Origin: JANQHS01 sp965267505
GTDB lineage: Bacteria > Bacteroidota > Bacteroidia > Cytophagales > CCMP332
Length of the DNA: 64,000 bases
Reading direction: 5' to 3'
Assembly (NCBI GenBank): GCA_965267505.1
Contig: OZ254081.1
Location: 2,294,001 to 2,358,000, forward strand
Each line of letters opens with the position of its first letter. Positions within the stretch are counted from its first letter, which is position 1. This document shows positions 17,914 to 26,960 of this stretch, one piece after another. Made by a program: the position numbers and the translations under genes. The notes under the pieces are model-generated. The model searched no databases. It saw only the letters and a program-made list of their open reading frames with translations, and was not told the DNA's origin.

Positions 17914-17944
17914 AGCATAGCTTTTTATCCCCCGAGCTATTGGG

Positions 17945-17952
17945 TAGCTTTG
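17945..17952 (+). promoter_or_regulatory. Putative -7 element of the cystathionine beta-synthase promoter
   Basis: TAGCTTTG matches TAnnTTTG exactly and ends 14 bases before the ATG at 17967. A weak T-rich -33 region (near 17921) lacks a clean TTG. A 5-bp AAAGC/GCTTT hairpin just upstream (17912-17924) is too weak to call a terminator. Confidence 0.4.
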
Positions 17953-17966
17953 CAAAAAAATTCCCA

Positions 17967-19325
17967 ATGCAGGTTCATAATTCCATTATTGATACAATCG
18001 GAAACACTCCTTTGATCCGGTTGAACAGCGTTTCAGAAGGTATTCCAGGGCAGATCCTAGTAAAGGTTGAGTACTTCAACCCGGGCAATTCCATGAAGGA
18101 TAGAATGGCCTTGAAAATGATAGAGGATGCTGAAAGAGATGGGATCTTAAAGCCTGGAGGGACCATCATCGAAGGTACTTCAGGAAATACCGGAATGGGA
18201 TTGGCTCTTGCTGCCATAGCTAAAGGCTATAAATGCATTTTCACTCTTGCTGATAAACAGTCCAAGGAGAAGATCGACATTTTGAGGTCGATGGGAGCTG
18301 AGGTTATTGTTTGCCCTACAAATGTTGAGCCTGAAGATCCGAGGTCATATTACTCCGTTGCCAAAAAGTACAACGAGGAGATCCCAAATTCATTTTATCC
18401 TAACCAGTACGATAACCAATCAAATATGCTGGCCCACTACGAAACCACAGGGCCTGAGATCTGGCAGCAGACCGATGGAAAGATAAAATACTATGCTGCT
18501 GGAGTAGGGACTGGCGGATCTATGTGCGGGGTCTCAAAATATTTAAAGGAGCAAAACTCTGAGGTTGTTACAGTTGGTATAGATACCTATGGATCTGTGT
18601 TCAAGAAGTACAAAGAAACAGGAGAGTTCGATGAGAAAGAGATCTATCCATATTTGACCGAAGGAATAGGGGAGGACATACTTCCCAAGAATGTCGACTT
18701 TGACCTGATTGATCATTTTGTAAAGGTTACAGATAAGCAAGGCGCGATAATGACTAGAAGGTTGGCAAGAGAGGAAGGTCTATTTGTAGGATGGTCTTGT
18801 GGGTCGGCTGTTTACGGAGCATTAGAATTTGCCAAAGAGAATCTAAAAGAGGATGATATCATGGTTGTCATTCTGCCTGATCATGGTACCCGTTACCTAG
18901 GAAAGATCTACAATGATGACTGGATGACCGAAAGAGGATTCCTGGAGAATAGGACCTTTGCAACAGCTGGAGAGATCGTAAGAGGGCAGAGTTCACTGAT
19001 CACTGTATCTAAAGATGATCAGGTATCGGAGGTTGTTGAACTGCTTAAGAAAAAAGCGATCTCACAAATTCCAGTGGTTGATGGAAGAGAGTTTGTAGGA
19101 AGTCTTACCGATTCAAATCTATTGAAGAAAGTCCTGGAGGATCCGCAAGTGGGAAACAAAAAAGTTGAAGAGGTAATGGGAGCACCATTTCCTTTTGTTG
19201 CCCTTGGTACCACTGTGGATGTCATGACCTCCATGATGTCTCATGGAGCACCAGCCCTTTTGGTAAGAGATAATGGCGAAAGCAAGATCATTACACAGGC
19301 AGACCTGCTTTCAGCCGCTGTTTAG
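17967..19325 (+). CDS. Cystathionine beta-synthase with C-terminal CBS domains
   Basis: A 452-residue PLP enzyme that condenses serine (or O-acetylserine) with homocysteine or sulfide. The catalytic domain (about 1-330) has the PLP lysine Lys44 in NPGNSMKDR, the SGNTGMGLA loop and the GTGGSMCGVSKYL phosphate cup. Two CBS domains (about 340-452: SSLITVSKDDQVSEVV, ISQIPVVDG, FVALGTTVDVMTSM, GAPALLV) form a Bateman module that may sense an adenosyl ligand. This layout favours cystathionine beta-synthase over cysteine synthase. The ATG at 17967 gives the family N-terminus HNSIIDTIGNTPLIRL. It converges on the M16 gene with a 6-base gap. Confidence 0.92.
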   Translation: MQVHNSIIDTIGNTPLIRLNSVSEGIPGQILVKVEYFNPGNSMKDRMALKMIEDAERDGILKPGGTIIEGTSGNTGMGLALAAIAKGYKCIFTLADKQSKEKIDILRSMGAEVIVCPTNVEPEDPRSYYSVAKKYNEEIPNSFYPNQYDNQSNMLAHYETTGPEIWQQTDGKIKYYAAGVGTGGSMCGVSKYLKEQNSEVVTVGIDTYGSVFKKYKETGEFDEKEIYPYLTEGIGEDILPKNVDFDLIDHFVKVTDKQGAIMTRRLAREEGLFVGWSCGSAVYGALEFAKENLKEDDIMVVILPDHGTRYLGKIYNDDWMTERGFLENRTFATAGEIVRGQSSLITVSKDDQVSEVVELLKKKAISQIPVVDGREFVGSLTDSNLLKKVLEDPQVGNKKVEEVMGAPFPFVALGTTVDVMTSMMSHGAPALLVRDNGESKIITQADLLSAAV

Positions 19326-19331
19326 CATCTC

Positions 19332-22166
19332 TTAGGGGTTGATAGGATTCCCGTAGATATCGAGTTCTACAATTTCCAGATCAAGATCCTGAAGTTGTGG
19401 AACCACCTCAGCCTTATCTCCCACCACCAGAATTATCATTTCATCAGGTCTCACCCATTTTGATGAGATCTTATTGATTTCTTCTTTAGTAATATCCTGA
19501 AGTATCTGATTTTGTTGGGTAGTATAATCCGAGGGTAGATCGTAACGAACGATCCTCCTTAAGAAGCTCGCTTTTTGAAACGGACTTTCATACGCCCTTG
19601 CTTCTCTTTGTCCTATGGAATTCTTCAAAAACTCGATCTCTTGATCAGTTATTCCTGATGAGGAATATTCTCTCATTTCATTAAAGAACTCCGTTATTGC
19701 AGCTCCGGTGGATTCCTTCTTAACACCTGAACTTGCCACGAAATATCCATTGTAATCATTGCTGATAAACCTTGATCTTGCTCCATAGGTAAAGCCTTTA
19801 TCCTCCCTAAGGTTTTGGTTAATTCTGGAGTTATAATCTCCCCCCATTGGGAAGTTCATCAGAGTAGTTTTATAGTATTCCCCAAGAGGATCATAGTTTA
19901 TCCCGGTTGTGTAGCCAATTCTTATCTCAGATTGAGCCGCCCCAGCCTTATCTATGAGATAGATCTTACCTCCTTCCGTTCCAGGACCCTCTCCATCCTG
20001 AGTAATGCTGACGTCAGGCCCCTGCCAGTTTTTTAGGAATCCGATATTTTCCATCAGTTCCGCTTGGCTAATATCACCAACTGCGACAAGGATTCCATTT
20101 TTTGGAGAAAATGCTTTGGTATAAAGGTCCTTTACATCCTCCCTTCTAACAGAACTAAGGGTTTCTGTCCATCCTGATACCGGGTTTCCTGCAATATTTT
20201 CTGACCCAAAAAGCAACTTCTGAAAAGAGTAGGAAGCCACCTGCCTGGCCTGAGTCTCCCTATTGCTCAATCCTTGAAGACTTTGGTTTTTCACCCTATC
20301 AAAGTCTTCTTCATTGAAAGCGGGTCTCATCATGATCTCTTCTGCGAGTTTCAAGGTGGCAGGTAGATTTTCTTTCAAACTCTGAATATTCAAAGAGATT
20401 GAATTCATGGAATTTCTAACGGTGACTGAGCTACCCAGCAATTCTAGCTGCTTAGCCATCTCTTCAGCTGAATAATTCTCGGTGGATTCGTTCATCAGGC
20501 TAGCCATCAGAGAGGGCAGGCCAATTTTGCCTGAACCATTTTCTAATAATCGGTTACCCCCTTCAATGACCAAGGAGATATTGACGATGGGTAATTCAGT
20601 TGATTGAGTTCCAATGATCTTCAAACCGTTTTCAAGATTCTCAGTATAGAATTCTGGCACAAGTACAACAGGATTTGGTCCAGAACTTGGTTTGATCGAT
20701 CGATCAAAATCATCCTCACCCTTTCTGTTCTCCAGGTCAGCATACTCATCTTTACCTGGAACATATTGACTTGAATCGATCACATAATTATCATCTGCAG
20801 CAGCTAGGTCAAGTGATCCAACGGGAACCCAGCTCAGGATCAGGGAAGACTTGCCTTTCACATACTTTTGATAGGCTGCCATTACCTTCTCAGGTGTTAG
20901 GTTGTCATAAATCGAAAGGTCCTTTGCAATATAGTTGGCATCTCCAGTAAAAGTTTGAAAATCAGCTAACATGGAAGTTTTTCCATCCACTGTTGAAAGA
21001 CCATAAATGGTAGATGATCTTCTTTGAGCAACGAATTTGTCAACATCTTCCTGGCTGACTCCTCTGGTTTCAAATTCCAATAGGCTCTCTCGGATAACCT
21101 TTTCAATTGAATCCAGTTTTGTTCCCGGACCGGTGACGGCACCAACGGTGAACTCACCTGAAAGCTCAGAACATGCATTATATGCAAATACCTGAACTGC
21201 TTTTTGGGTTTTTATCAGGTTCTTATGAAGAATAGATGTTTGTCCAGAACCAAGGATATCAGCAAAACAATCCAATGCGTATTCTTCTTCATGATAACGT
21301 GGCATGGAAGGAAACACCATTTGAACCAAGGGTAAACGGACCTTATCCTCTTTGGCAATGTAACGGTCAGATTCAACAGAAGGAACCATTTTTGGCATGT
21401 TTGCCACCTCTGGTCCACTCGGGATCGATCCAAAATACTTTTTAGCCAATTCCAGGACTTTCCCAGCTTCTACATCACCTCCAACGGTTAACGTGGCATT
21501 GTTCGGACCATACCATCTGAGGAAGAATTTCTTTAGGTCGTTAACGTCTACTCTGTCAAGGTCCTCTACATATCCGATGGTCAACCATGAGTAGGGGTGG
21601 CCATAGGGGTAAAGGTTTTTCCCTACCTCTTCTCTGATCAACCCATAAGGCCGATTATCATAGTTCTGACCTCTTTCGTTTTTTACAGTTGCACGTTGGA
21701 TCTCAAATTTTTCCTGGGTAACAGCATCCAGTAGATAACCCATTCTATCTGCCTCAAGCCATAGGCCTATCTCAAGCTGGTTGGCTGGCATGGTTTCGTA
21801 ATAGTTCGTTCGATCTCTGTTGGTTGTACCGTTGAGGGTTCCACCAGATTCAGTGATGAATTTGAAATGCTCGCCATCTTTAACGTTCTCAGATCCTTCA
21901 AACATCATATGTTCGAAAAAATGAGCAAATCCAGATTTTCCAATTTCTTCCCTAGCAGAACCCACATGGTAGGTTACATCAATATGAACAACCGGGTCTG
22001 AATGGTCCTCATGAACCAATAGGGTCAATCCATTGTCAAGAACAAACTTCTTAAAGGGTATTACTATTTCTTCTCCACTTCTTTCAACTACCTGTTTCAA
22101 TTCGCTTGGTTTTTTCGTTCCACATGCAACAACAAATATCAGGGAGAAAATGATTGACGATCTCAT
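19332..22166 (-). CDS. M16 family zinc metallopeptidase, lipoprotein
   Basis: A 944-residue tandem M16 (pitrilysin/insulinase) protein. The ATG at 22166 starts a lipoprotein signal ending FVVAC (Cys15); the longer frame to 22307 adds an unlikely N-terminus. The first M16 unit has the inverted zinc motif HFFEH (82-86) with the distal Glu probably Glu164 in KNERGQN. The second unit (about 500-930) lacks HxxEH and is the usual inactive partner that closes the peptide chamber. It likely degrades peptides in the periplasm while anchored to a membrane. Adjacent genes give no substrate hint. Confidence 0.92.
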   Translation of the reverse strand: MRSSIIFSLIFVVACGTKKPSELKQVVERSGEEIVIPFKKFVLDNGLTLLVHEDHSDPVVHIDVTYHVGSAREEIGKSGFAHFFEHMMFEGSENVKDGEHFKFITESGGTLNGTTNRDRTNYYETMPANQLEIGLWLEADRMGYLLDAVTQEKFEIQRATVKNERGQNYDNRPYGLIREEVGKNLYPYGHPYSWLTIGYVEDLDRVDVNDLKKFFLRWYGPNNATLTVGGDVEAGKVLELAKKYFGSIPSGPEVANMPKMVPSVESDRYIAKEDKVRLPLVQMVFPSMPRYHEEEYALDCFADILGSGQTSILHKNLIKTQKAVQVFAYNACSELSGEFTVGAVTGPGTKLDSIEKVIRESLLEFETRGVSQEDVDKFVAQRRSSTIYGLSTVDGKTSMLADFQTFTGDANYIAKDLSIYDNLTPEKVMAAYQKYVKGKSSLILSWVPVGSLDLAAADDNYVIDSSQYVPGKDEYADLENRKGEDDFDRSIKPSSGPNPVVLVPEFYTENLENGLKIIGTQSTELPIVNISLVIEGGNRLLENGSGKIGLPSLMASLMNESTENYSAEEMAKQLELLGSSVTVRNSMNSISLNIQSLKENLPATLKLAEEIMMRPAFNEEDFDRVKNQSLQGLSNRETQARQVASYSFQKLLFGSENIAGNPVSGWTETLSSVRREDVKDLYTKAFSPKNGILVAVGDISQAELMENIGFLKNWQGPDVSITQDGEGPGTEGGKIYLIDKAGAAQSEIRIGYTTGINYDPLGEYYKTTLMNFPMGGDYNSRINQNLREDKGFTYGARSRFISNDYNGYFVASSGVKKESTGAAITEFFNEMREYSSSGITDQEIEFLKNSIGQREARAYESPFQKASFLRRIVRYDLPSDYTTQQNQILQDITKEEINKISSKWVRPDEMIILVVGDKAEVVPQLQDLDLEIVELDIYGNPINP

Positions 22167-22320
22167 GGCTATCAGCGTAAAAATTTTCGCCAAACTAGTA
22201 AATGACAAAATAAAGGGGAAACCTATTTGTTTAAGCGGCTGTATCGAGTATTTGAATAATCTCCGAAAACCAACTTTGGACAAAAAACAAAATTGGATTT
22301 TAATCATTAAGTATAAATGC

Positions 22321-22328
22321 TACTTTTG
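22321..22328 (+). promoter_or_regulatory. Putative -7 element upstream of the first Omp28-like gene
   Basis: TACTTTTG matches TAnnTTTG, 20 bases before the ATG at 22349. No TTG stands at the expected spacing upstream, so only one element supports the call. Confidence 0.35.
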
Positions 22329-22348
22329 TTGTTCAAAAAATTAATAAC

Positions 22349-23974
22349 ATGAGGCAAATTTTACCCTTTTTCCTTTCGATTATTACTGTTCTTGTGCTAG
22401 CTATCCCAGCACATTCACAGGTTCAAAGAAACCCACTTCATGAAGGGTTTACCAGTTCAACCTGTGGACCATGTGCACCGGGAAATGCGAACCTTGATGC
22501 GATTTACGCCACTGGTCCCAACAAACAGATTGTTTTGAGGTATCAAATGAGTTGGCCTGGAACAGGTGACCCTTATTATACCGCAGAGGGAAATACAAGA
22601 AGAAATTTCTATGCCATTAATTCAGTTCCAAGATTGGAAGTTGATGGACAATGGGATGGTAATTCAAATTCTTATACAGCTGCCTTGAGAGATGCGGCAT
22701 ACAATGTCCCCTCTTTCATGGAAATCACCTCTGATTACGAGGTTGAATGTAACACGGTTAATCTTGATGTAACTGTTAAGGCCCTTCAAAGCTTCTCAGG
22801 AACAAATGTTCTTCATGTGGCAATCTTTGAGCACCTTACCTATAATAATGTCAAGAGCAATGGAGAAACAGAGTTTCTAAATGTAATGAAGAAGATGCTT
22901 CCAGACGCAGGAGGAACCAATCTTGGGGCAATCAATAATGGTGATTCATTGACTTTCAGTTTCACTCATACTTTCCCCGGAAATTACAGGCTTCCTGCCA
23001 ATGCCAACAGCCCCATCAATAACTCCACGGAACATTCTGTTGAGGAGTTTTTTGATCTTGGAATAGTGGCATGGGTTCAGAATACTGGAACAAGGGATGT
23101 ACATCAATCAGCATACTCAACTGATCTTATTACTAGAGACGGAGCAATGATTGAAATGAAAACCCCTTCTACTCTATACATGAATGCTGCTCCTTTTAAC
23201 TTGAAGCCTGTTTTCCAAAATTGGCAGGACAATGCAATTACTTCCTTCGATTTGAACTATACCATTGATAATGGCCCGGTTCAAACTACAACTATAAGCG
23301 GAGTAAGCCTTGGTCTTGGAGATACTATTCAACCATCCTCTTCTATTGGTTGGACCCCTGCGACAACTGGAACCTATACCATAAAAATGTGGGCTTCCAA
23401 CATCAACGGCGGAATGGATGAGGTTGCCTGTAACGATACTATAACACAGGTTATTGACGTCTTTCCACCAGTTCAAGCCCCTGTAGCGGCTTTTACTTAC
23501 GGAGGATCAGGTCTTTCTGTTAATTTCCAAAATACTTCAACTGAGGACCCAAATGTTACGCATTCCTATTTTTGGAGTTTTGGGGATGGATCACCGTTCC
23601 AATTCCTTGAGAACCCCTCTTATACTTACGCTTCAGCAGGAACGTACCTTGCTTGCTTAACGGTATCCAATGCCGCAGGATCAAATATCAAGTGTGAGAA
23701 CGTTGTGGTCCCATTGGTAGGGATTCAGGATGAGATACTTGAAAATGTTGCTGTATTTCCGAACCCTTCGAACGGAGTTTTTGAATTCAAAAATGATCTT
23801 GGTGAAGAGATTCTGGTAATCATCAATGACCCTGCCGGTAAAGAGGTTGCCTCTTTTGGGGTTTCGTCCTTATCAGAAGGTAAGGTTGACCTTGGAGAGT
23901 TTTCTTCAGGGATTTACTTTGCTCGAATAAAATCTTCGAAAGGAGAAGCTGTTAAAAAATTGAACTTAAAATAA
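22349..23974 (+). CDS. Omp28-like thioredoxin-fold protein with PKD and T9SS sorting domains
   Basis: A 541-residue secreted protein. Signal peptide 1-24 (ending AHSQ). The N-terminal half resembles Omp28-related proteins: it begins NPLHEGFTSSTCGPC with a CGPC motif (39-42) in a thioredoxin-like setting, then GDPYYTAEGNTRRNFY. A beta-rich region follows, then a PKD domain (about 385-455, with FWSFGDGSPFQ), then the T9SS tail opening AVFPNPSNGVF and ending KKLNLK. It is a tandem paralogue of the next gene. CGPC suggests thiol chemistry at the cell surface, but activity is inferred. A strong hairpin terminator follows. Confidence 0.85.
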   Translation: MRQILPFFLSIITVLVLAIPAHSQVQRNPLHEGFTSSTCGPCAPGNANLDAIYATGPNKQIVLRYQMSWPGTGDPYYTAEGNTRRNFYAINSVPRLEVDGQWDGNSNSYTAALRDAAYNVPSFMEITSDYEVECNTVNLDVTVKALQSFSGTNVLHVAIFEHLTYNNVKSNGETEFLNVMKKMLPDAGGTNLGAINNGDSLTFSFTHTFPGNYRLPANANSPINNSTEHSVEEFFDLGIVAWVQNTGTRDVHQSAYSTDLITRDGAMIEMKTPSTLYMNAAPFNLKPVFQNWQDNAITSFDLNYTIDNGPVQTTTISGVSLGLGDTIQPSSSIGWTPATTGTYTIKMWASNINGGMDEVACNDTITQVIDVFPPVQAPVAAFTYGGSGLSVNFQNTSTEDPNVTHSYFWSFGDGSPFQFLENPSYTYASAGTYLACLTVSNAAGSNIKCENVVVPLVGIQDEILENVAVFPNPSNGVFEFKNDLGEEILVIINDPAGKEVASFGVSSLSEGKVDLGEFSSGIYFARIKSSKGEAVKKLNLK

Positions 23975-23976
23975 AA

Positions 23977-24003
23977 AAAGGGGCTTCGGCCCCTTATTTT
24001 ATT
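23977..24003 (+). terminator. Rho-independent terminator with a TTCG tetraloop
   Basis: The stem AAGGGGC/GCCCCTT (23978-23984 with 23989-23995) closes a TTCG loop (85-88), followed by ATTTTATT. It lies between the two paralogous Omp28-like genes, so the second probably has its own promoter or depends on read-through. Confidence 0.85.
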
Positions 24004-24013
24004 GTGGTGATCC

Positions 24014-25633
24014 GTGATCGTGAAGTGGTTTTTTACCCTTTTAGGCCTTTCTTTATACTTTTTCTCTAATGCACAAATTCAGCGGGTTCCTCTTCATGAG
24101 GTAATCACAAGTGCTACCTGTGGCCCTTGTAAGCAAGGGAACTCAAACCTGCAAAGTATTTTCAATGCAAATCCTCAAAAGCAGGTTTACCTGAAGTATC
24201 AAATGGATTTCCCTGCAATTGGTGATCCATACTTTACCACAGAGGGCTTCAACAGACGAGCCTACAACGGCGCAAATGGCATTCCCTTAATCTATGTGGA
24301 TGGAACTCCCAGAGGAAATCCAATAAATTATACCGCAGCTGCCAGGGACCTACATTATAATGTCCCAACAGATATGAAAATCGATGCTACCTACCGGGTG
24401 GAATGTAAGACGGTTCATGTAAAGGTTAAAATTCATGCTCAATCCAATTATGGGAGTACGAATTACTTAAGGGTAGCGATTTTTGAAAAGAAGACGGTCA
24501 ATAATAAAATGTCAAATCTGGAAACTGAATTCTTTAACGTAATGAAGAAATTCATACCAGATGAAGTAGGGACATCTATTCCTTCCATGTCGGCTGGGGA
24601 TAGCCTCAGCTATAATTTCACCTATACATTTCAAGGCGATTATCGAAAACCTTATTCTGCAGGTGATCAAATCAACCATGCCATTGAACATTCAGTGGAA
24701 CAGTTCTTTGATCTAGGAGTTGCGGTTTGGGTTCAGAATGACATTGCAGGGCGAATGGTTCACCAGGCTACCTATGCGGTTGATGAGGTGTCAAGAGACG
24801 CCGCAATGACAAGGTTGATATTCCCCTCTAAGAATATCTATTTGGGTCAAGCCCCTTATACCATCAAAACCCGTTTTCAAAATTGGCAGGATCCTATAAT
24901 TCAATCTGCCGATTTTTATTGCCAGGTAGATAATGGCCCGGTTCAAAATATCTCAAGGACTAATTTGGGCCTGGGTTGGGGTGAATACACTGACATCGAA
25001 TTCCCAGTGACCTGGAGTCCTGGATCTAGTGGAACTTATACTGTTAAAGCATGGGCAGCAAACCTCAATACAGGAATTGATCAGGTTTCATGTAATGATA
25101 CACTTATCCAACAGGTCGTTGTTCAGCCTGGTATTTTTCCCACAGCCACATTTTATTGGGTTGGAAATGGAGGTTCATTGGCGTGGTTTACGAATTTGAC
25201 TCCTGAAGACCCCAGCCAACCCAACGTATATAAATGGGATTTTGGAGATAATGGAGGAACATCTACTCAGGCAAATCCGATATGGTCATTTTCATCTATA
25301 GGGGTTTTTGATGTGTGCCTGAAAGCTTATAATCATGTAGGAGAGGATTCAATTTGTCAGCTGGTCTCAGTTCCGGTTTCCGGTCTTTCAGAAGAACTAG
25401 AATCATCCATTGAAATCAGCCCAAATCCAAGTGATGGAATATTTAAGATCCATAATTCCAATAGTCAGGAAGTTGACTTTGAGGTGTTGAGTTTAGATGG
25501 AAAAACTTTAATAACGGGTGAATTCGGAAGGGGTTCAAATATTCTGAACCTCCAGGAAACCGACCCTGGTGGCTATCTTCTGATCATCCAAATGGGAGAG
25601 AAAAAGGCTACCAAAAGACTGGTCATAAAATAA
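24014..25633 (+). CDS. Second Omp28-like T9SS protein, tandem paralogue
   Basis: A 539-residue protein with the same order as its upstream neighbour: signal peptide (about 1-21), RVPLHEVITSATCGPC with CGPC at 36-39, a GDPYFTTEGFNRRAY segment, a beta-rich middle, a PKD-like domain (about 385-455, KWDFGDNGG), and a T9SS tail (ISPNPSDGIF...TKRLVIK). No ATG lies at the N-terminus: GTG at 24014 or 24020 is the start. The similarity across the full length indicates tandem duplication. Likely surface-exposed; function unknown. Confidence 0.83.
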   Translation: MIVKWFFTLLGLSLYFFSNAQIQRVPLHEVITSATCGPCKQGNSNLQSIFNANPQKQVYLKYQMDFPAIGDPYFTTEGFNRRAYNGANGIPLIYVDGTPRGNPINYTAAARDLHYNVPTDMKIDATYRVECKTVHVKVKIHAQSNYGSTNYLRVAIFEKKTVNNKMSNLETEFFNVMKKFIPDEVGTSIPSMSAGDSLSYNFTYTFQGDYRKPYSAGDQINHAIEHSVEQFFDLGVAVWVQNDIAGRMVHQATYAVDEVSRDAAMTRLIFPSKNIYLGQAPYTIKTRFQNWQDPIIQSADFYCQVDNGPVQNISRTNLGLGWGEYTDIEFPVTWSPGSSGTYTVKAWAANLNTGIDQVSCNDTLIQQVVVQPGIFPTATFYWVGNGGSLAWFTNLTPEDPSQPNVYKWDFGDNGGTSTQANPIWSFSSIGVFDVCLKAYNHVGEDSICQLVSVPVSGLSEELESSIEISPNPSDGIFKIHNSNSQEVDFEVLSLDGKTLITGEFGRGSNILNLQETDPGGYLLIIQMGEKKATKRLVIK

Positions 25634-25639
25634 AAGTCA

Positions 25640-25927
25640 TCAGTTTCTCCTGATCTCAAACTCCTTTTCAGGTAATACAGAAAGAGGAAGTTCTTCTTTT
25701 TCAATATGGTCTACCCTTGAATGAACCGACCCTTCTTTGGCCCAATCTAAAAAAGAAGAAAGGGTTTCCTCATTTCCCTGGATTTCCATCCTAACTGATC
25801 CATCAGGATGATTTGAAACCCACCCTTCAATACCTAATTCTAATGCTTTGTTTTTTGAGGAAGCCCGATAGAAAACTCCCTGGACTCTACCAGTGATCTT
25901 TAAACTATAGCGCTTTTGATCGATCAA
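25640..25927 (-). CDS. Acylphosphatase
   Basis: A 95-residue enzyme that hydrolyses carboxyl-phosphate bonds. The family signature GRVQGVFYR (13-21) supplies Arg21, and WVSNHPDGSV supplies the catalytic Asn39. Start TTG at 25925-25927 overlaps the recA stop (TTGA), so it is translated from the recA transcript. It has nothing functionally obvious to do with RecA; the pairing seems to be compact packing. Confidence 0.9.
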   Translation of the reverse strand: MIDQKRYSLKITGRVQGVFYRASSKNKALELGIEGWVSNHPDGSVRMEIQGNEETLSSFLDWAKEGSVHSRVDHIEKEELPLSVLPEKEFEIRRN

Positions 25928-26925
25928 GAGTCGCCTGCTAGTTTTTCTTTGATCTTGTTCTCAAGCTCTTCTGCGAGTTCGGGATTATCCCTTAAAAGTA
26001 GGCGGATGGATTCTTTTCCTTGGCCCAATTTGTTTCCATCATAAGAGAACCATGATCCGGATTTTTGTAAAACTTCTGTTTCTGTAGCAAGGTCAATGAT
26101 CTCACCTTCTTTCGATATCCCTTCGCCATAAATAATATCAAATTCAACCACTCTAAATGGTGGGGCTACTTTGTTCTTAACTACCTTAACCTTAGTTCGA
26201 TTACCCAACACATTATCCTGACTTTCTTTTATCTGGCCAATTCTTCTGATATCCAACCTTACCGATGAGTAGAATTTTAGTGCATTTCCACCGGTTGTAG
26301 TTTCAGGATTTCCGAACATTACCCCGATCTTTTCTCTTAGTTGGTTGATGAAGATGCATGTACAACTAGTCTTGCTTATGGTTCCGGTTAATTTTCTTAA
26401 AGCCTGAGACATTAACCTTGCTTGCAATCCCATTTTACTGTCACCCATTTCCCCTTCTAATTCACCTTTTGGAACAAGGGCAGCAACTGAATCGATTACA
26501 ATAATATCGATGGCCCCGGATCTTATCAGGTGTTCTGTTATCTCCAATGCTTGTTCTCCATTATCAGGCTGAGAGACGAATAGATTTTCCATATCTATTC
26601 CGAGCTTTTCAGCATACACTTTATCAAATGCATGCTCTGCATCAATAAAAGCTGCTAGACCTCCTTTTTTCTGAGCTTCCGCAATGGCGTGAAGCGTTAA
26701 TGTCGTCTTTCCACTTGATTCTGGTCCGTATATCTCAATAACTCGTCCCCTTGGAAAGCCTCCTACTCCTAAAGCAAGGTCTAACCCCAGGGAACCTGTG
26801 GAAATGGCTGGTACGTCAACCACCGTGTCATCGGTCAACTTCATTATGGTACCTCTACCATAGGTTTTCTCCAGTTTATCAATGGTTAGTTCTAATGCTT
26901 TAAGTTTCTTTTCCTGATCACTCAT
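25924..26925 (-). CDS. recA: Recombinase A
   Basis: The 333-residue DNA strand-exchange protein. Walker A GPESSGKT is at 67-74; the MAW-like SLGLDLALGVGGFPRGR precedes it; Walker B-type IIVIDSVAAL and the DNA-binding loop regions (EGEMGDSKMGLQARLMSQALRK, split here) are conserved, as is the INQLREKIGVMFGNPETTTGG region. The C-terminus is shorter and less acidic than in E. coli. A complete TTG/TAnnTTTG promoter lies 47-74 bases upstream. No LexA box is recognisable. Acylphosphatase is co-transcribed behind it. Confidence 0.97.
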   Translation of the reverse strand: MSDQEKKLKALELTIDKLEKTYGRGTIMKLTDDTVVDVPAISTGSLGLDLALGVGGFPRGRVIEIYGPESSGKTTLTLHAIAEAQKKGGLAAFIDAEHAFDKVYAEKLGIDMENLFVSQPDNGEQALEITEHLIRSGAIDIIVIDSVAALVPKGELEGEMGDSKMGLQARLMSQALRKLTGTISKTSCTCIFINQLREKIGVMFGNPETTTGGNALKFYSSVRLDIRRIGQIKESQDNVLGNRTKVKVVKNKVAPPFRVVEFDIIYGEGISKEGEIIDLATETEVLQKSGSWFSYDGNKLGQGKESIRLLLRDNPELAEELENKIKEKLAGDS

Positions 26926-26960
26926 CTGAATGGATTTATTTTTTCAATTTGCGAATTCCT

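Noticed and set aside
17911..17927. Possible terminator after pyrB (AAAGC/GCTTT)
   Set aside because: Only 5 A/T-rich base pairs with a 3-base loop; too weak.
20691..20708. An 18-base perfect palindrome (TTTGATCGA and its complement) inside the M16 gene
   Set aside because: It is fully inside coding sequence, occurs once, and one such palindrome in 64 kb is within chance; no operator context.
22167..22307. N-terminal extension of the M16 gene up to 22307
   Set aside because: It would bury the lipoprotein signal (ending FVVAC) 47 residues inside the protein.
25634..25655. Possible hairpin ATCAG/CTGAT between the second Omp28-like gene and the acylphosphatase
   Set aside because: Five pairs without a T-tract; not a credible terminator.
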